Shown here: positions 7,923 through 17,275 of the stretch, piece after piece
Layout of the letters: each line of letters begins with the position of its first letter
Position numbering within the stretch: the first letter of the stretch is position 1
Source of the DNA: JBCDBD01 sp039184335
GTDB taxonomy: Bacteria > Bacteroidota > Bacteroidia > Flavobacteriales > Flavobacteriaceae
Direction of reading: 5' to 3'
NCBI GenBank assembly: GCA_039184335.1
Contig: JBCDBD010000015.1
Coordinates: forward strand, 1-64,000
Length of the DNA stretch: 64,000 nt
Program-made: the position numbers and the translations under genes
Notes under the pieces: model-generated
Seen by the model: only the letters and a program-made list of their open reading frames with translations
The model's database searches: none
What the model was told of the DNA's origin: nothing

Positions 7923-9911
7923 ATGAAGTTTAAGGTAGTAGCTGAATTCAAGCCCACTGGTGACCAACCACAGGCAATACAACAACTCGTGTCGGCCATA
8001 TATGCTGGTGAGGGCTACCAAACCCTGCTGGGTGTCACCGGTTCAGGAAAGACATTTACAGTGGCCAATGTCATCGAATCGGTACAACGACCCACCCTCG
8101 TACTTGCCCATAACAAAACACTTGCTGCACAGCTCTATTCAGAATTCAAACAGTTTTTTCCACAGAACGCTGTTGAATATTTTGTGTCTTATTACGACTA
8201 TTACCAACCAGAGGCGTACATTCCCACCAGTGGCACTTACATAGAAAAAGACCTGTCCATTAATGAGGATATTGAAAAATTGAGGTTAAGTGCCACATCT
8301 TCACTGTTATCAGGACGAAGGGATGTATTGGTTGTGGCCTCTGTTTCATGCTTATATGGAATAGGCAATCCAGTGGAATTTCAAAAAAATGTCATCTCAA
8401 TCCATAAAGACCAGGTCATTTCAAGGACCAAACTTTTAAAACAACTGGTGCAAAGCCTATATTCCCGAACCACTGCAGACTTTAGAAATGGAAACTTTCG
8501 GGTAAAGGGTGACGTAGTGGATGTGTTTCCCGGTTATGCCGACCATGCGTTCCGTATTCACTTTTTTGGGGATGAAATCGAAGAAATTGAGGCTTTGGAT
8601 CCTTTTAACAATACGCTCATTGAGAGCTATGACCACCTTAACATCTATCCGGCCAATATGTTCGTCACCTCGCCCGATATTCTACAAAATGCCATTCACC
8701 AAATTCAGGATGACCTCGTAAGACAAGTGGATTATTTTAAGGAAATCGGACGTCCATTGGAAGCCAAACGCTTGGAAGAGCGCACCAATTTTGATCTGGA
8801 AATGATTCGTGAACTGGGCTATTGTTCAGGTATTGAAAACTATTCAAGGTACTTGGACGGAAGAGAACCCGGCACACGCCCCTTCTGCTTACTGGATTAT
8901 TTTCCAGATGACTATCTCATGGTCATAGATGAAAGCCATGTGACCATTCCGCAAGTCCATGCCATGTACGGTGGTGACCGCTCAAGAAAGGAAAACTTGG
9001 TGGAATATGGATTCCGCCTTCCCGCTGCCATGGACAATCGCCCTCTAAAGTTCGAAGAGTTTGAGGCATTACAAAATCAAGTCGTTTATGTGAGTGCAAC
9101 GCCGGCGGAATATGAACTGCAATTGACTGAGGGTGTCTATGTAGAACAGATTATACGCCCCACTGGATTATTAGATCCCGAAATAGAAGTGCGCCCAAGC
9201 AAGAACCAAATTGATGATTTGGTAGAAGAGATCCAAAAAAGGGTAGAACTGGATGAGCGTACATTGGTAACGACGCTTACCAAAAGAATGGCAGAGGAAT
9301 TGGCCAAATACCTCAGTAGAATCAGTGTCCGTTGCCGCTATATCCACAGTGATGTGGATACATTGGAACGTGTTGAAATCATGCAAGACCTCAGAAAAGG
9401 GCTTTTTGACGTATTGATCGGGGTAAACCTTTTACGTGAAGGTCTTGACCTGCCCGAGGTATCGCTGGTTGCCATCATTGACGCTGATAAAGAAGGGTTC
9501 TTGCGCAGTAACCGCTCATTGATACAAACGGTAGGGCGTGCCGCCAGAAATTTGAATGGAAAAGCGATCATGTATGCCGACACCATAACAGAAAGCATGC
9601 AAAAAACTATTGATGAAACCAATTACCGACGAAAAAAACAAGCGGAATACAATACTGCACACAATATCACCCCCAAGGCTTTGAACAAAAGCTTGGATAA
9701 TGCCCTGGCCAAAAACTCTGTTTCTACCTATCATTTTGAAAAACAAGAACTGCGAGCTGCCGAGCCAGAGCTCAAATATTTGACCCAAGACCAACGTGAA
9801 AAATTGATTCGGGAAAAACGAAAGGCCATGGAACAGGCTGCTAAGGAACTCAACTTCATGGAAGCTGCCAAACTAAGGGATGAAATTAAGGTACTCCAAG
9901 ACCAGAACTAA
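7923..9911 (+). CDS. uvrB: excinuclease ABC subunit B
   Basis: The 662-residue helicase-like subunit of nucleotide excision repair delivers DNA damage to UvrC. Walker A GVTGSGKT (37-44), the beta-hairpin motif YYDYYQPEAYIP that clamps DNA, DESHVTIPQ (motif II) and QTVGRAARN (motif VI) are visible. The C-terminal UVR domain that binds UvrC is seen as REKRKAMEQAAKELNFMEAAKLRDEI (shown discontinuously conserved). Length agrees with family members. It has its own 107-base upstream gap and is followed directly by a strong terminator, so it is probably transcribed alone. Confidence 0.98.
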   Translation: MKFKVVAEFKPTGDQPQAIQQLVSAIYAGEGYQTLLGVTGSGKTFTVANVIESVQRPTLVLAHNKTLAAQLYSEFKQFFPQNAVEYFVSYYDYYQPEAYIPTSGTYIEKDLSINEDIEKLRLSATSSLLSGRRDVLVVASVSCLYGIGNPVEFQKNVISIHKDQVISRTKLLKQLVQSLYSRTTADFRNGNFRVKGDVVDVFPGYADHAFRIHFFGDEIEEIEALDPFNNTLIESYDHLNIYPANMFVTSPDILQNAIHQIQDDLVRQVDYFKEIGRPLEAKRLEERTNFDLEMIRELGYCSGIENYSRYLDGREPGTRPFCLLDYFPDDYLMVIDESHVTIPQVHAMYGGDRSRKENLVEYGFRLPAAMDNRPLKFEEFEALQNQVVYVSATPAEYELQLTEGVYVEQIIRPTGLLDPEIEVRPSKNQIDDLVEEIQKRVELDERTLVTTLTKRMAEELAKYLSRISVRCRYIHSDVDTLERVEIMQDLRKGLFDVLIGVNLLREGLDLPEVSLVAIIDADKEGFLRSNRSLIQTVGRAARNLNGKAIMYADTITESMQKTIDETNYRRKKQAEYNTAHNITPKALNKSLDNALAKNSVSTYHFEKQELRAAEPELKYLTQDQREKLIREKRKAMEQAAKELNFMEAAKLRDEIKVLQDQN

Positions 9912-9912
9912 A

Positions 9913-9945
9913 AAAGCGTTCCCAGAAACGGGAACGCTTTCTTCA
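9913..9945 (+). terminator. rho-independent terminator after uvrB
   Basis: An 11-base perfect stem (AAAGCGTTCCC at 9913-9923 pairing with GGGAACGCTTT at 9930-9940) encloses a 6-base loop and runs into TTTCTT. It begins 1 base after the uvrB stop codon. Confidence 0.9.
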
Positions 9946-9998
9946 ACTAACCAACTAAACCAACCATCATGAAACACCAAAGTTGGTGCCTTGATCTT

Positions 9999-10424
9999 TT
10001 ACGCTATTTCAATCAACCGTTTGGGCTTAGGTAGAGCCTCTTCTTTTTTGGGTAAGGTCAATTTTAAGATCCCATCAACATAAGACGCATTAATATGGTC
10101 CTCATCAATTGTTTCAGGCAATGTAAAGGCGCGCTTAAAAGCTGCATATGAAAACTCCCTTCTGGAATAACTTCCCTTGGAGGATTCTTTCTCCGCTTTT
10201 CGTTCAGATGAAATGGTCAATATATTTTCATCGACGGCCACATCAAAATCCTCTTTTTTCATACCTGGAACCGCCAATTCCAACTCAAAATCCCTTTCAT
10301 TTTCCTTGATGTTCACAGCAGGAACGTTAGCACCTGTTGTTTCCAACCCCCCAAACCAATCAGGTTTAAGAAAATCGTGCATCAATGATGGAAAAAATAA
10401 ACTGTTTCTTTTTACTATACTCAT
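9999..10424 (-). CDS. small heat shock protein, Hsp20/alpha-crystallin family
   Basis: The 141-residue protein has the alpha-crystallin domain of ATP-independent holdase chaperones. Visible landmarks are VNIKENERDFELELAVPGMKKEDF (family A/B strands), the SRREFSYAAFKRAFTLPETID stretch, the conserved A-x-x-x-x-G-x-L motif as ASYVDGILKLTLPK, and a C-terminal basic/IxI-like KRLIEIA. Length is normal. It stands alone, converging on uvrB, and faces a 115-base gap on its 5' side. No heat-shock operator was recognised. Confidence 0.93.
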   Translation of the reverse strand: MSIVKRNSLFFPSLMHDFLKPDWFGGLETTGANVPAVNIKENERDFELELAVPGMKKEDFDVAVDENILTISSERKAEKESSKGSYSRREFSYAAFKRAFTLPETIDEDHINASYVDGILKLTLPKKEEALPKPKRLIEIA

Positions 10425-10539
10425 GGTACTAAATTTTTATTGAACATTTGATTCAAACTACTTATGGCAATTCTCATACCATGTCATTTTAAGTGCCATT
10501 ATGGCATTTTTAAGGAGCTTGTAAGTGACATATTGTCAT

Positions 10540-10944
10540 TTAGTTGTAGTGTGTCTTGAAAATATCAATCAAGATGTGGGGTGGTACTATTTTATCAGGG
10601 TACTCGTTCATGATTTCCAGTACCTTTCTGATGGCCGTTGGGGGGAGTCCCATTTTAAGGCCTACATTATATAGTTTTTTAATTTCCAGATGGTGCTGCT
10701 CTTGGTCTACATTCATTAAGAGCAACAGTCTATGAAATTGGACGATTCGCTCAGCCTGACTTTTCAAAGTCCTTTTTTCAGCTTTCTTATGTAAGAGTGT
10801 GTCAAAAACGGCTTTTTCGACACCCAAACCGGAAGCAACTCCTATCAGAAAATTGTATTCTGATTGCTTCAATGCATTGTCAATTCTGGCAAAAGCAATC
10901 ATTTCAGAAAGTATACTAAGCTTTTCTTCGTAAGTATTGTTCAT
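10540..10944 (-). CDS. TerB-like helical protein
   Basis: The 134-residue protein is nearly all helical. The segment KLSILSEMIAFARIDNALKQSEYNFLIGVASGLGV resembles the TerB fold repeat (E-M-I-A-x-A-x-x-D-x-x-x-x-x-E) in which two acidic motifs bind metal. A second unit at QFHRLLLLMNVDQEQHHLEIKKLYNVGLKMGL has the same pattern. TerB-like proteins occur in tellurite resistance and membrane-stress contexts, but no ter genes are nearby. No signal peptide is seen. It is separated from sucC by a terminator on the same strand. Confidence 0.65.
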   Translation of the reverse strand: MNNTYEEKLSILSEMIAFARIDNALKQSEYNFLIGVASGLGVEKAVFDTLLHKKAEKRTLKSQAERIVQFHRLLLLMNVDQEQHHLEIKKLYNVGLKMGLPPTAIRKVLEIMNEYPDKIVPPHILIDIFKTHYN

Positions 10945-11096
10945 GGCCGTGCATCGAATGTCTCAGTATACTAACTCAACCCGCACACTTTTTCGTATAA
11001 AAAAATCCTGAATAATTTCAGGATTCTTCAACCAACCCATATAATTACAGATTTTATACTGTAATGTATACTCCTTTCAGTATACTCTTTATCTTC
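10912..11096. repeat. cluster of GTATACT repeats upstream of the TerB-like gene
   Basis: The sequence GTATACT occurs at about 10910, 10966, 11077 and 11090; three of the four are extended to AGTATACT, a perfect 8-base palindrome. Two or more copies lie in the short region just upstream of the TerB-like gene start. They may be operator half-sites or chance in AT-rich DNA. No known regulator is assigned. Confidence 0.35.
11000..11025 (-). terminator. terminator downstream of the sucC unit
   Basis: A 9-base perfect stem (AATCCTGAA at 11004-11012 with TTCAGGATT at 11017-11025) has a 4-base loop and, read on the minus strand, is followed by TTTTT. It closes the leftward transcript coming from sucC and isolates the TerB-like gene. 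Confidence 0.8.
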
Positions 11097-11584
11097 TTCA
11101 AGGTTGTTCTGTTCAACTTTTTGGCAGTTCGATCTGGCCACTGCATACGCTTCTAAAACCAAATCTTCTGGCCCACATTAAGCACAATGATTTTTCTTGT
11201 CTGGGATTGATGGCAACCAACCTTGGCAAAATATCCTCGTTCAGTGTAAAGGGAATATCAGAAAACATTGCATGTGTTTAAGTGGAAGCTTGGTTGTATT
11301 TACAGTTCCCGTTTGGTTTGCCAAAATATTTATCGAAGACAATAACACAACTGCCATGGCAACAATACCCACTTCTTTTGTGATAATTCTCGTTTTTTGA
11401 AATAGATTCATTGGATGGTCACAGTTACCATACTTTCTGAAAACAAGACTGCCATAACAAAAACTGAATTCCAATGGGATCTAAAAGGGATATCACAAAG
11501 TTTTGTGGCATAAGACAAAAAAGGAATCATGTCGTGCTAACATGAGCTCTTCTTTGCCTACTTGAGCAGATTAAAATTGGAATG
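11026..11584. other. intergenic region of about 560 bases with one possible small ORF
   Basis: Between the terminator and sucC there is no gene with recognisable homology. The region holds GTATACT repeats near its left end and one small minus-strand frame with a hydrophobic start (11241-11411, listed separately). The remainder reads as non-coding or decayed sequence. Confidence 0.5.
11241..11411 (-). CDS. possible small secreted or membrane protein
   Basis: A 56-residue frame starting MNLFQKTRIITKEVG has a basic N-terminus, one hydrophobic segment (IVAMAVVLLSSINILA) and a possible cleavage after ILANQ. It looks like a signal peptide or single membrane anchor followed by only about 20 residues. 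It lies 173 bases downstream of sucC on the same strand. It could be a genuine microprotein or the truncated front of a lost exported protein. No family is recognised. Confidence 0.35.
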   Translation of the reverse strand: MNLFQKTRIITKEVGIVAMAVVLLSSINILANQTGTVNTTKLPLKHMQCFLIFPLH

Positions 11585-12775
11585 TCACAAAACCGCTTTC
11601 ACTTTATCTGCTGCTTCTTGAAATTGTACGGCAGAATGCACGGCCAAACCAGAATTATCAATAATTTCTTTGGCCAGTTCCGCATTGGTGCCCTGTAAAC
11701 GCACTATGATTGGAACCTTAATGGCATCTCCCATATTTTTATACGCATCCACAACACCTTGGGCAACTCGATCACAGCGAACAATTCCCCCAAAAATATT
11801 GATAAGTATGGCCTTAACATTAGGGTCTTTTAAGATAATTCGAAATGCTTCTTCAACGCGCTTTGCATCCGCGGTACCCCCAACGTCCAAAAAATTTGCA
11901 GGCTCTCCACCCGCCATCTTGATCAAATCCATGGTGGCCATTGCCAAACCTGCACCGTTGACCATACACCCAACATTGCCATCAAGGTCAACATAGTTTA
12001 ACCCCACGGCCCTGGCTTCAACCTCGATTGGATTCTCTTCACGCAAATCACGCATTTCGGCATAGGCCTTTCTACGATATAGGGCATTATCATCAATAGA
12101 TACCTTGGCATCTACCGCCATAATTTTATCATCTGAAGTCTTCAAGACCGGATTGATTTCGAATAAGCTGGCATCGCTTTGCCCATATGCCTTATAGAGA
12201 GCCGATACAAACTTTACCATTTCTTTGAATGCAGTCCCGGACAACCCGAGGTTGAACGCGATCTTTCTTGCCTGAAAAGGCAACAGTCCCGTAGCGGGAT
12301 CAATGGTTTCGGTAAAGATCAGATGGGGGGTCTTTTCGGCAACCTCTTCAATATCCATGCCACCCTCAGTGGAATACATGATCATGTTTCTTCCACTTGC
12401 CCTATTCAACAATACCGACATGTAGAATTCGCTGGTCTCACTGTCCCCTGGGTAATATACATCTTCGGCGACCAAGACCTGATGCACTTTTTTACCTTCA
12501 GCTGATGTTTGGGGGGTGATGAGGTTCATCCCGATAATGTTCCCTGCCAATTCTTCCACTTCCTTCAAATTTTTGGCCAACTTTACACCACCGCCCTTAC
12601 CGCGGCCCCCAGCGTGCACCTGTGCTTTGATGACATGCCATCCAGTTCCTGTTTCCTGGGTCAACTGTTTGGCCGCATCGACGGCCTCTTTGGCGTTATG
12701 GGCCACCAGGCCCCGTTGTATCCTTACCCCAAAACTGGCTAAAATTTCTTTTCCTTGATATTCGTGAAGGTTCAT
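11585..12775 (-). CDS. sucC: succinyl-CoA ligase (ADP-forming) beta subunit
   Basis: The 396-residue subunit carries the nucleotide-binding ATP-grasp domain of succinyl-CoA synthetase, the citric-acid-cycle enzyme that couples succinyl-CoA cleavage to ADP or GDP phosphorylation. It begins MNLHEYQGKEILASFGV, as is standard, then shows KAQVHAGGRGKGGGVKLA, LFEINPV and the C-terminal CoA-ligase-type motif LINIFGGIVRCD. Length matches the family. The alpha subunit (sucD) is not in the window, so the two genes are unlinked here, which is common in Flavobacteriia. Confidence 0.97.
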   Translation of the reverse strand: MNLHEYQGKEILASFGVRIQRGLVAHNAKEAVDAAKQLTQETGTGWHVIKAQVHAGGRGKGGGVKLAKNLKEVEELAGNIIGMNLITPQTSAEGKKVHQVLVAEDVYYPGDSETSEFYMSVLLNRASGRNMIMYSTEGGMDIEEVAEKTPHLIFTETIDPATGLLPFQARKIAFNLGLSGTAFKEMVKFVSALYKAYGQSDASLFEINPVLKTSDDKIMAVDAKVSIDDNALYRRKAYAEMRDLREENPIEVEARAVGLNYVDLDGNVGCMVNGAGLAMATMDLIKMAGGEPANFLDVGGTADAKRVEEAFRIILKDPNVKAILINIFGGIVRCDRVAQGVVDAYKNMGDAIKVPIIVRLQGTNAELAKEIIDNSGLAVHSAVQFQEAADKVKAVL

Positions 12776-12846
12776 CTATGTTACATTTAGTGGAAACAAA
12801 AATAGAAAACGCGACCTAATTACCCTAATGGGAAAAACAGATTTAA

Positions 12847-13485
12847 TCAAACCTTGAAATCCTTAAAGTCCAAAGGATCAAAATTTTTGAAATGGCCGTT
12901 CATTTCAATGATGGCCTTGGTCTTGTTGATCTGTTTCAATACAGCAGTGGTCTTTATCAGATGTGATTTGATATAGGCCAGCCGATCAGTCTCCTTGGTC
13001 AGCTTTAAAAGCTCATATTCCTGTTCAAACGAGAGACCCATTTTATGGGCAAATGCATAACTGTTGAATTTATCGAGTGTGGTTTCAGGAAACTGTACCC
13101 CCATTAATCTGTACAATTGTTTCAATACTTCAATCACTTCTTGCCTCAGACTGTTCTTAGCATCGTTTTCCATTTCCAAAAACTCCACGATGCCCCCGGC
13201 GTATAGTTTGCCCTCCATTTCATTGTCAAAGGTCAAAATTTTAAAGACCTGTCTCGCCACACACACTACGTCCATTTCGCCACCTTCATAGCTGGTGACC
13301 ACTTCGACCAACTGCACCTCGGTCCCGTAGGCAATGGTATTCTCAATGTACACAGGAATCCCAAATGTGACCGCTTCTTCCCTACAGTCATGAATCAACT
13401 GCTTATACCTTTCCTCAAAGATATGGAGTGGAACGGTCTCCCCCGGAAAAAAGACCGATTGCAATGGAAAAAGTGGAAGCTTCAT
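12847..13485 (-). CDS. LON peptidase substrate-binding-domain protein
   Basis: The 212-residue protein consists of the N-terminal (LAN) domain of Lon without protease or ATPase parts. It begins MKLPLFPLQSVFFPGETVPLHIFEERY (family opening, given for identification in pieces: LFPLxxVxFPG and LxIFExRY), with GIPVYIEN and later helical text. Stand-alone LON-N proteins are common, and their role is not settled. It sits upstream of sucC on the same strand with a 71-base gap and diverges from lysA. Confidence 0.88.
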   Translation of the reverse strand: MKLPLFPLQSVFFPGETVPLHIFEERYKQLIHDCREEAVTFGIPVYIENTIAYGTEVQLVEVVTSYEGGEMDVVCVARQVFKILTFDNEMEGKLYAGGIVEFLEMENDAKNSLRQEVIEVLKQLYRLMGVQFPETTLDKFNSYAFAHKMGLSFEQEYELLKLTKETDRLAYIKSHLIKTTAVLKQINKTKAIIEMNGHFKNFDPLDFKDFKV

Positions 13486-13648
13486 CTCACAATTTTTTTC
13501 TAAAAGTAAGCACGCCTTTTGTAAAGGGCAACTATTGAAGATATTATTATGTGTGGTTTTTATAACATTTTGTTGTGTTTATCTATTATCTCTGTTTTTT
13601 TTTGTTTAAAGCCATCACTTGAAGTAGATTTGAAAAAAAGTTGTCCCT

Positions 13649-14890
13649 ATGAAATCTCCAGACTTACTACATGTAGCAAAGCAATTTGGAGCACCGGTCT
13701 ATGTCTATGACGCCCAAAAAATCACTACCCAGTTCCAGCGGTTGTCCAACGCTTTTCAAGGGGTTAAAAAATTACGCTTGAACTATGCGGCAAAGGCCTT
13801 ATCAAATATCGCCATTCTACGGTTGATGAATAGCTTGGGCAGTGGTCTGGACACGGTTTCCATACAAGAAGTAAAACTGGGACTAATGGCTGGTTTCAAT
13901 CCTGAATCCATTATTTTTACACCCAATGGGGTCTCATTGGAGGAAATCGAGGAGGCCTCGGCACTGGGTGTCCAGATCAATATTGATAACCTGTCCGTAT
14001 TGGAACAATTTGGCAGCAAACATCCAGATATACCGGTTTGCATCCGAATCAATCCACATGTAATGGCTGGTGGAAACACGAATATCTCGGTCGGTCATAT
14101 CGACTCAAAATTTGGTATTAGTATTCACCAGATACCCCACCTGCTGCGCATTGTCGACCTTACCAAGATGACCATCAATGGGATCCATATGCATACTGGA
14201 AGTGATATTCTGGATATCGATGTCTTTCTCTATGCCTCAGAAATTCTTTTTGAAACGGCCAAGCATTTTAAGGATTTGGATTTTATCGATTTTGGCAGTG
14301 GATTCAAAGTGCCTTATAAAGAAGGTGACATTCAGACCAATGTCGAAGAACTGGGAAAAAAATTGACCGCTAGGTTCAATGAGTTTTGTGCGGAGTATGG
14401 CAAAGAACTGACCTTGGCCTTTGAACCTGGAAAATTTCTGGTCAGTGAGGCCGGTTATTTTTTGGCAAAGGTCAATGTCGTTAAACAGACTACCTCTACC
14501 GTCTTTGCAAGTGTGGATTCAGGTTTCAACCACTTGATACGACCAATGTTGTATGGTGCCAGCCACGAAATCACCAACATCTCTAATCCCAAGGGCCGTG
14601 AAAGATACTATTCGGTTGTTGGGTATATCTGTGAGACCGATACCTTTGGCAACAATCGCAGGATCAACGAGATTTCTGAAGGCGATATTTTATGTTTTAA
14701 AAATGCAGGGGCCTATTGCTTTACCATGGCCAGCAACTATAATTCGCGCTATCGTCCTGCCGAGGTGCTATGGTACCAAAGTAAGGCCCACCTTATACGA
14801 AATCGGGAGACTTTTGATGACATCCTTAGAAACCAAGTCGACATCAAAGCGCTCTTTGATTCAAAACCTGAGCAGGTGGTAGCGAAATAA
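13649..14890 (+). CDS. lysA: diaminopimelate decarboxylase
   Basis: The 413-residue PLP enzyme makes L-lysine from meso-diaminopimelate. The barrel lysine that carries PLP is in LNYAAKALSN (about 43-52). HMHTGSDI and a glycine-rich phosphate-binding FGSGFKVPY follow, then EPGKFLVSEAGYF and the substrate-contact CETDTFGNN with the active-site Cys. The C-terminal GAYCFTMASNYNSR is also typical. It is full length. It starts after a 163-base gap and is probably expressed on its own, with the exported thioredoxin gene 63 bases behind it. Confidence 0.95.
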   Translation: MKSPDLLHVAKQFGAPVYVYDAQKITTQFQRLSNAFQGVKKLRLNYAAKALSNIAILRLMNSLGSGLDTVSIQEVKLGLMAGFNPESIIFTPNGVSLEEIEEASALGVQINIDNLSVLEQFGSKHPDIPVCIRINPHVMAGGNTNISVGHIDSKFGISIHQIPHLLRIVDLTKMTINGIHMHTGSDILDIDVFLYASEILFETAKHFKDLDFIDFGSGFKVPYKEGDIQTNVEELGKKLTARFNEFCAEYGKELTLAFEPGKFLVSEAGYFLAKVNVVKQTTSTVFASVDSGFNHLIRPMLYGASHEITNISNPKGRERYYSVVGYICETDTFGNNRRINEISEGDILCFKNAGAYCFTMASNYNSRYRPAEVLWYQSKAHLIRNRETFDDILRNQVDIKALFDSKPEQVVAK

Positions 14891-14907
14891 AATACGCCGA
14901 TTTTCGT

Positions 14908-14915
14908 TAGTTTTG
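14908..14915 (+). promoter_or_regulatory. TAnnTTTG-type -7 promoter element
   Basis: TAGTTTTG, a perfect match to the Bacteroidota -7 consensus, lies 38 bases before the start of the exported thioredoxin gene. No clear TTG element is present at the expected upstream distance. Confidence 0.4.
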
Positions 14916-14953
14916 ATATCGTCTAAAGACTAAATCCGAAAAAAATAAAAGCT

Positions 14954-15460
14954 ATGCGTATACTCATTCTTGCCTTTGCCTTAGTATTGACCCTTCATTT
15001 GAATGCCCAAAAAGTACAATGGGTCACATGGGAACATGCTGTAGCATTGACGAAAAACGAATCAAATACCAAAAAAGTGTTTGTGGACGTCTATACCGAT
15101 TGGTGCGGTTGGTGCAAGAAAATGGACAAGGATACTTTTCAAAGTCCAGAGGTCGCAGCCTACATGCAAGAAAATTTTTATATGGTGAAATTGGATGCAG
15201 AAGGAAAGGAGCCTATTGAATACCAAGGTAAGACCTTTAATTTTGTACCCTCGGGCAGAAGAGGATACCATGAGTTTGCCGCTACTTTACTTCAGGGTAG
15301 GATGAGTTATCCCACGGTGGTATTTTTAGATGAAAACCTCAACATGTTATCTCCGGTGCCTGGCTACCAAAAAGTAAAGCCTTTTCTTCAAATAGCACGT
15401 TATTTTGGTGATGACATCTATAAAACCCAAGATTGGAGCTCATACACAGAAAGTAGGTAA
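14954..15460 (+). CDS. exported thioredoxin-fold protein
   Basis: The 168-residue protein has a signal peptide (MRILILAFALVLTLHLNA, cleavage near AQ) and a thioredoxin fold of the DUF255/thioredoxin-7 type. The redox motif is DWCGWCKK (CGWC at about residues 52-55), followed by MDKDTFQSPEVAAYMQ and the cis-Pro segment SYPTVVFLDE. It should act in the periplasm as a thiol reductant or disulfide-handling protein; the partner is unknown. A TAnnTTTG element is found 38 bases upstream. Confidence 0.88.
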   Translation: MRILILAFALVLTLHLNAQKVQWVTWEHAVALTKNESNTKKVFVDVYTDWCGWCKKMDKDTFQSPEVAAYMQENFYMVKLDAEGKEPIEYQGKTFNFVPSGRRGYHEFAATLLQGRMSYPTVVFLDENLNMLSPVPGYQKVKPFLQIARYFGDDIYKTQDWSSYTESR

Positions 15461-15462
15461 GT

Positions 15463-15678
15463 TCAATCGTTTTCCATGCTGCTGACCCACTTTATACTGT
15501 GATAGGTCAAGCTAGGTTTTTCCCCTTCAAACCGAATGAATTGGATACGTTTTCGGAACAAGTTTGTGGTGGACAAAAAATTGGCCAGAGCATAACCGGT
15601 AAATACAACTTTATCAGTGATTTCAAAAATACCATCTTCAATTTCATCGATTTGTTTGGCAAAAAGGGTACATACCAC
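15463..15678 (-). CDS. small protein of unknown function downstream of guaB
   Basis: A 71-residue frame on the guaB strand starts with GTG 26 bases after the guaB stop. Its composition looks like real coding sequence (KQIDEIEDGIFEITDK, NLFRKRIQFIRFEGEKPS), with no signal peptide and no recognised domain. It ends 2 bases before the convergent thioredoxin gene. The opposite-strand frame over the same bases is less protein-like. It might be the surviving end of a longer gene. Confidence 0.45.
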   Translation of the reverse strand: MVCTLFAKQIDEIEDGIFEITDKVVFTGYALANFLSTTNLFRKRIQFIRFEGEKPSLTYHSIKWVSSMEND

Positions 15679-15704
15679 CCCTATGACCCGAAAGAAAGAA
15701 AAAC

Positions 15705-17177
15705 TTACCTACTATAATTCGGGCTTTCCTTGGTAATGGTTACATCATGCGGATGGCTTTCATTGATTCCACTAAAGGTAATTTTTACAAAACGACCCGA
15801 TTCCTTTAGGGTCACAATATCTTTTGCACCACAATAGCCCATTCCAGCGCGCAGCCCACCAATAAATTGGTGCATACTCTCATAGAGATCACCTTTGTAG
15901 GGCACACGCCCTACGATACCTTCGGGAACCAATTTTTTGATATCATCTTCGACATCTTGAAAATATCGGTCCTTGCTTCCCTCCTTCATCGCCTCGACCG
16001 AACCCATACCACGGTAGCTCTTGAATTTACGGCCTTCATAAATGATCGTTTCCCCGGGTGATTCCTTGGTACCAGCCAATAGAGAGCCCAACATCACACT
16101 ATCCGCTCCCGCCGCAATGGCCTTGGGTATGTCTCCGGTATACCGAATACCCCCATCAGCAATGACGGGCACTCCGCTTCCTTTAATGGCAGCTGCTACT
16201 TCGAGTACTGCTGAAAATTGGGGAAAACCAACCCCGGCCACGACACGGGTGGTGCATATCGATCCTGGCCCAATACCCACCTTAACGGCATCGGCACCAG
16301 CTTCGACCAGATATTTTGCAGCGGCACCTGTGGCAATATTTCCTACGATTACCTCTAAATCAGGGAAGGTCTTTTTCACCTCTTTCAACATCATCACCAC
16401 TCCTTTGGAATGCCCATGGGCCGTATCGATCACAATAGCATCAATACCTGCATTCACCAAAGCTCCAGCCCGTTCTACCCCATCGGCGGTTACGCCAATT
16501 GCGGCAGCGACCCGTAGTCGTCCATACTGGTCTTTGTTTGCAATAGGCTTTTGGGTCAATTTGGTAATATCACGAAACGTAATCAATCCTACCAGTACGT
16601 AATTGTCATCGACCACGGGCAACTTTTCAATTTTGTTTTCCTGTAAAATATCCTCTGCCTCTGTCAAGGTGGTTCCCACTCCCGCTGTTACCAGATTATC
16701 CGAAGTCATTACCTCTTCAATAGGTCGATCATTATTTTTTTCAAAGCGTAAATCCCGATTGGTGACGATTCCTATCAGCTTGCCTGCATCGTCAACTATC
16801 GGAATTCCACCAATGCTGTGTTCTTTCATACTGGCCTTGGCATCACGTACAATGGAATGTAAGGGAAGGGTCACCGGATCCATGATCATGCCACTCTCTG
16901 CACGCTTTACCTTACGGACCTTGCTCGCCTGTTGTGCAATCGTCATATTTTTGTGCAATACGCCAATACCACCTTCCCGAGCCATGGCTATTGCCATCTG
17001 GGATTCGGTCACCGTATCCATGGCAGCGGACACAATGGGCACATTAATTGTAATATTTCGGGTAAACTTGGTTTGGATGTTGACTTCTCTAGGCAATACT
17101 TCTGAGAATGCAGGCACTAAGAGTACGTCATCATATGTGAGACCTTCGCCGACAATTTTATTGAGGTGGGCTTCCAT
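15705..17177 (-). CDS. guaB: inosine-5'-monophosphate dehydrogenase
   Basis: The 490-residue enzyme oxidises IMP to XMP with NAD+, the committed step of GMP synthesis. The N-terminal LTYDDVLLVPAFSEVLPR, a CBS-domain pair (about 95-210, including GGIPIVDDAGKLIGIVTNRD), the catalytic loop GPGSICTTRVV with its Cys, the flap region and the late YRGMGSVEAM are all present. The length with both CBS domains is usual. It faces the DUF6686 gene across 148 bases. Confidence 0.97.
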   Translation of the reverse strand: MEAHLNKIVGEGLTYDDVLLVPAFSEVLPREVNIQTKFTRNITINVPIVSAAMDTVTESQMAIAMAREGGIGVLHKNMTIAQQASKVRKVKRAESGMIMDPVTLPLHSIVRDAKASMKEHSIGGIPIVDDAGKLIGIVTNRDLRFEKNNDRPIEEVMTSDNLVTAGVGTTLTEAEDILQENKIEKLPVVDDNYVLVGLITFRDITKLTQKPIANKDQYGRLRVAAAIGVTADGVERAGALVNAGIDAIVIDTAHGHSKGVVMMLKEVKKTFPDLEVIVGNIATGAAAKYLVEAGADAVKVGIGPGSICTTRVVAGVGFPQFSAVLEVAAAIKGSGVPVIADGGIRYTGDIPKAIAAGADSVMLGSLLAGTKESPGETIIYEGRKFKSYRGMGSVEAMKEGSKDRYFQDVEDDIKKLVPEGIVGRVPYKGDLYESMHQFIGGLRAGMGYCGAKDIVTLKESGRFVKITFSGINESHPHDVTITKESPNYSR

Positions 17178-17275
17178 TGCAATTACGGATTAATTGCATG
17201 CAAATATACCACTTTTTTAATTCAGATCTGCTTTACAATACGGCAGTGGAGGAACTGTAAAATTTAAATTATTTT

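Noticed and set aside
16042..17193. Long plus-strand frames opposite guaB
   Set aside because: guaB is an unmistakable full-length enzyme on the other strand; these frames are its shadow.
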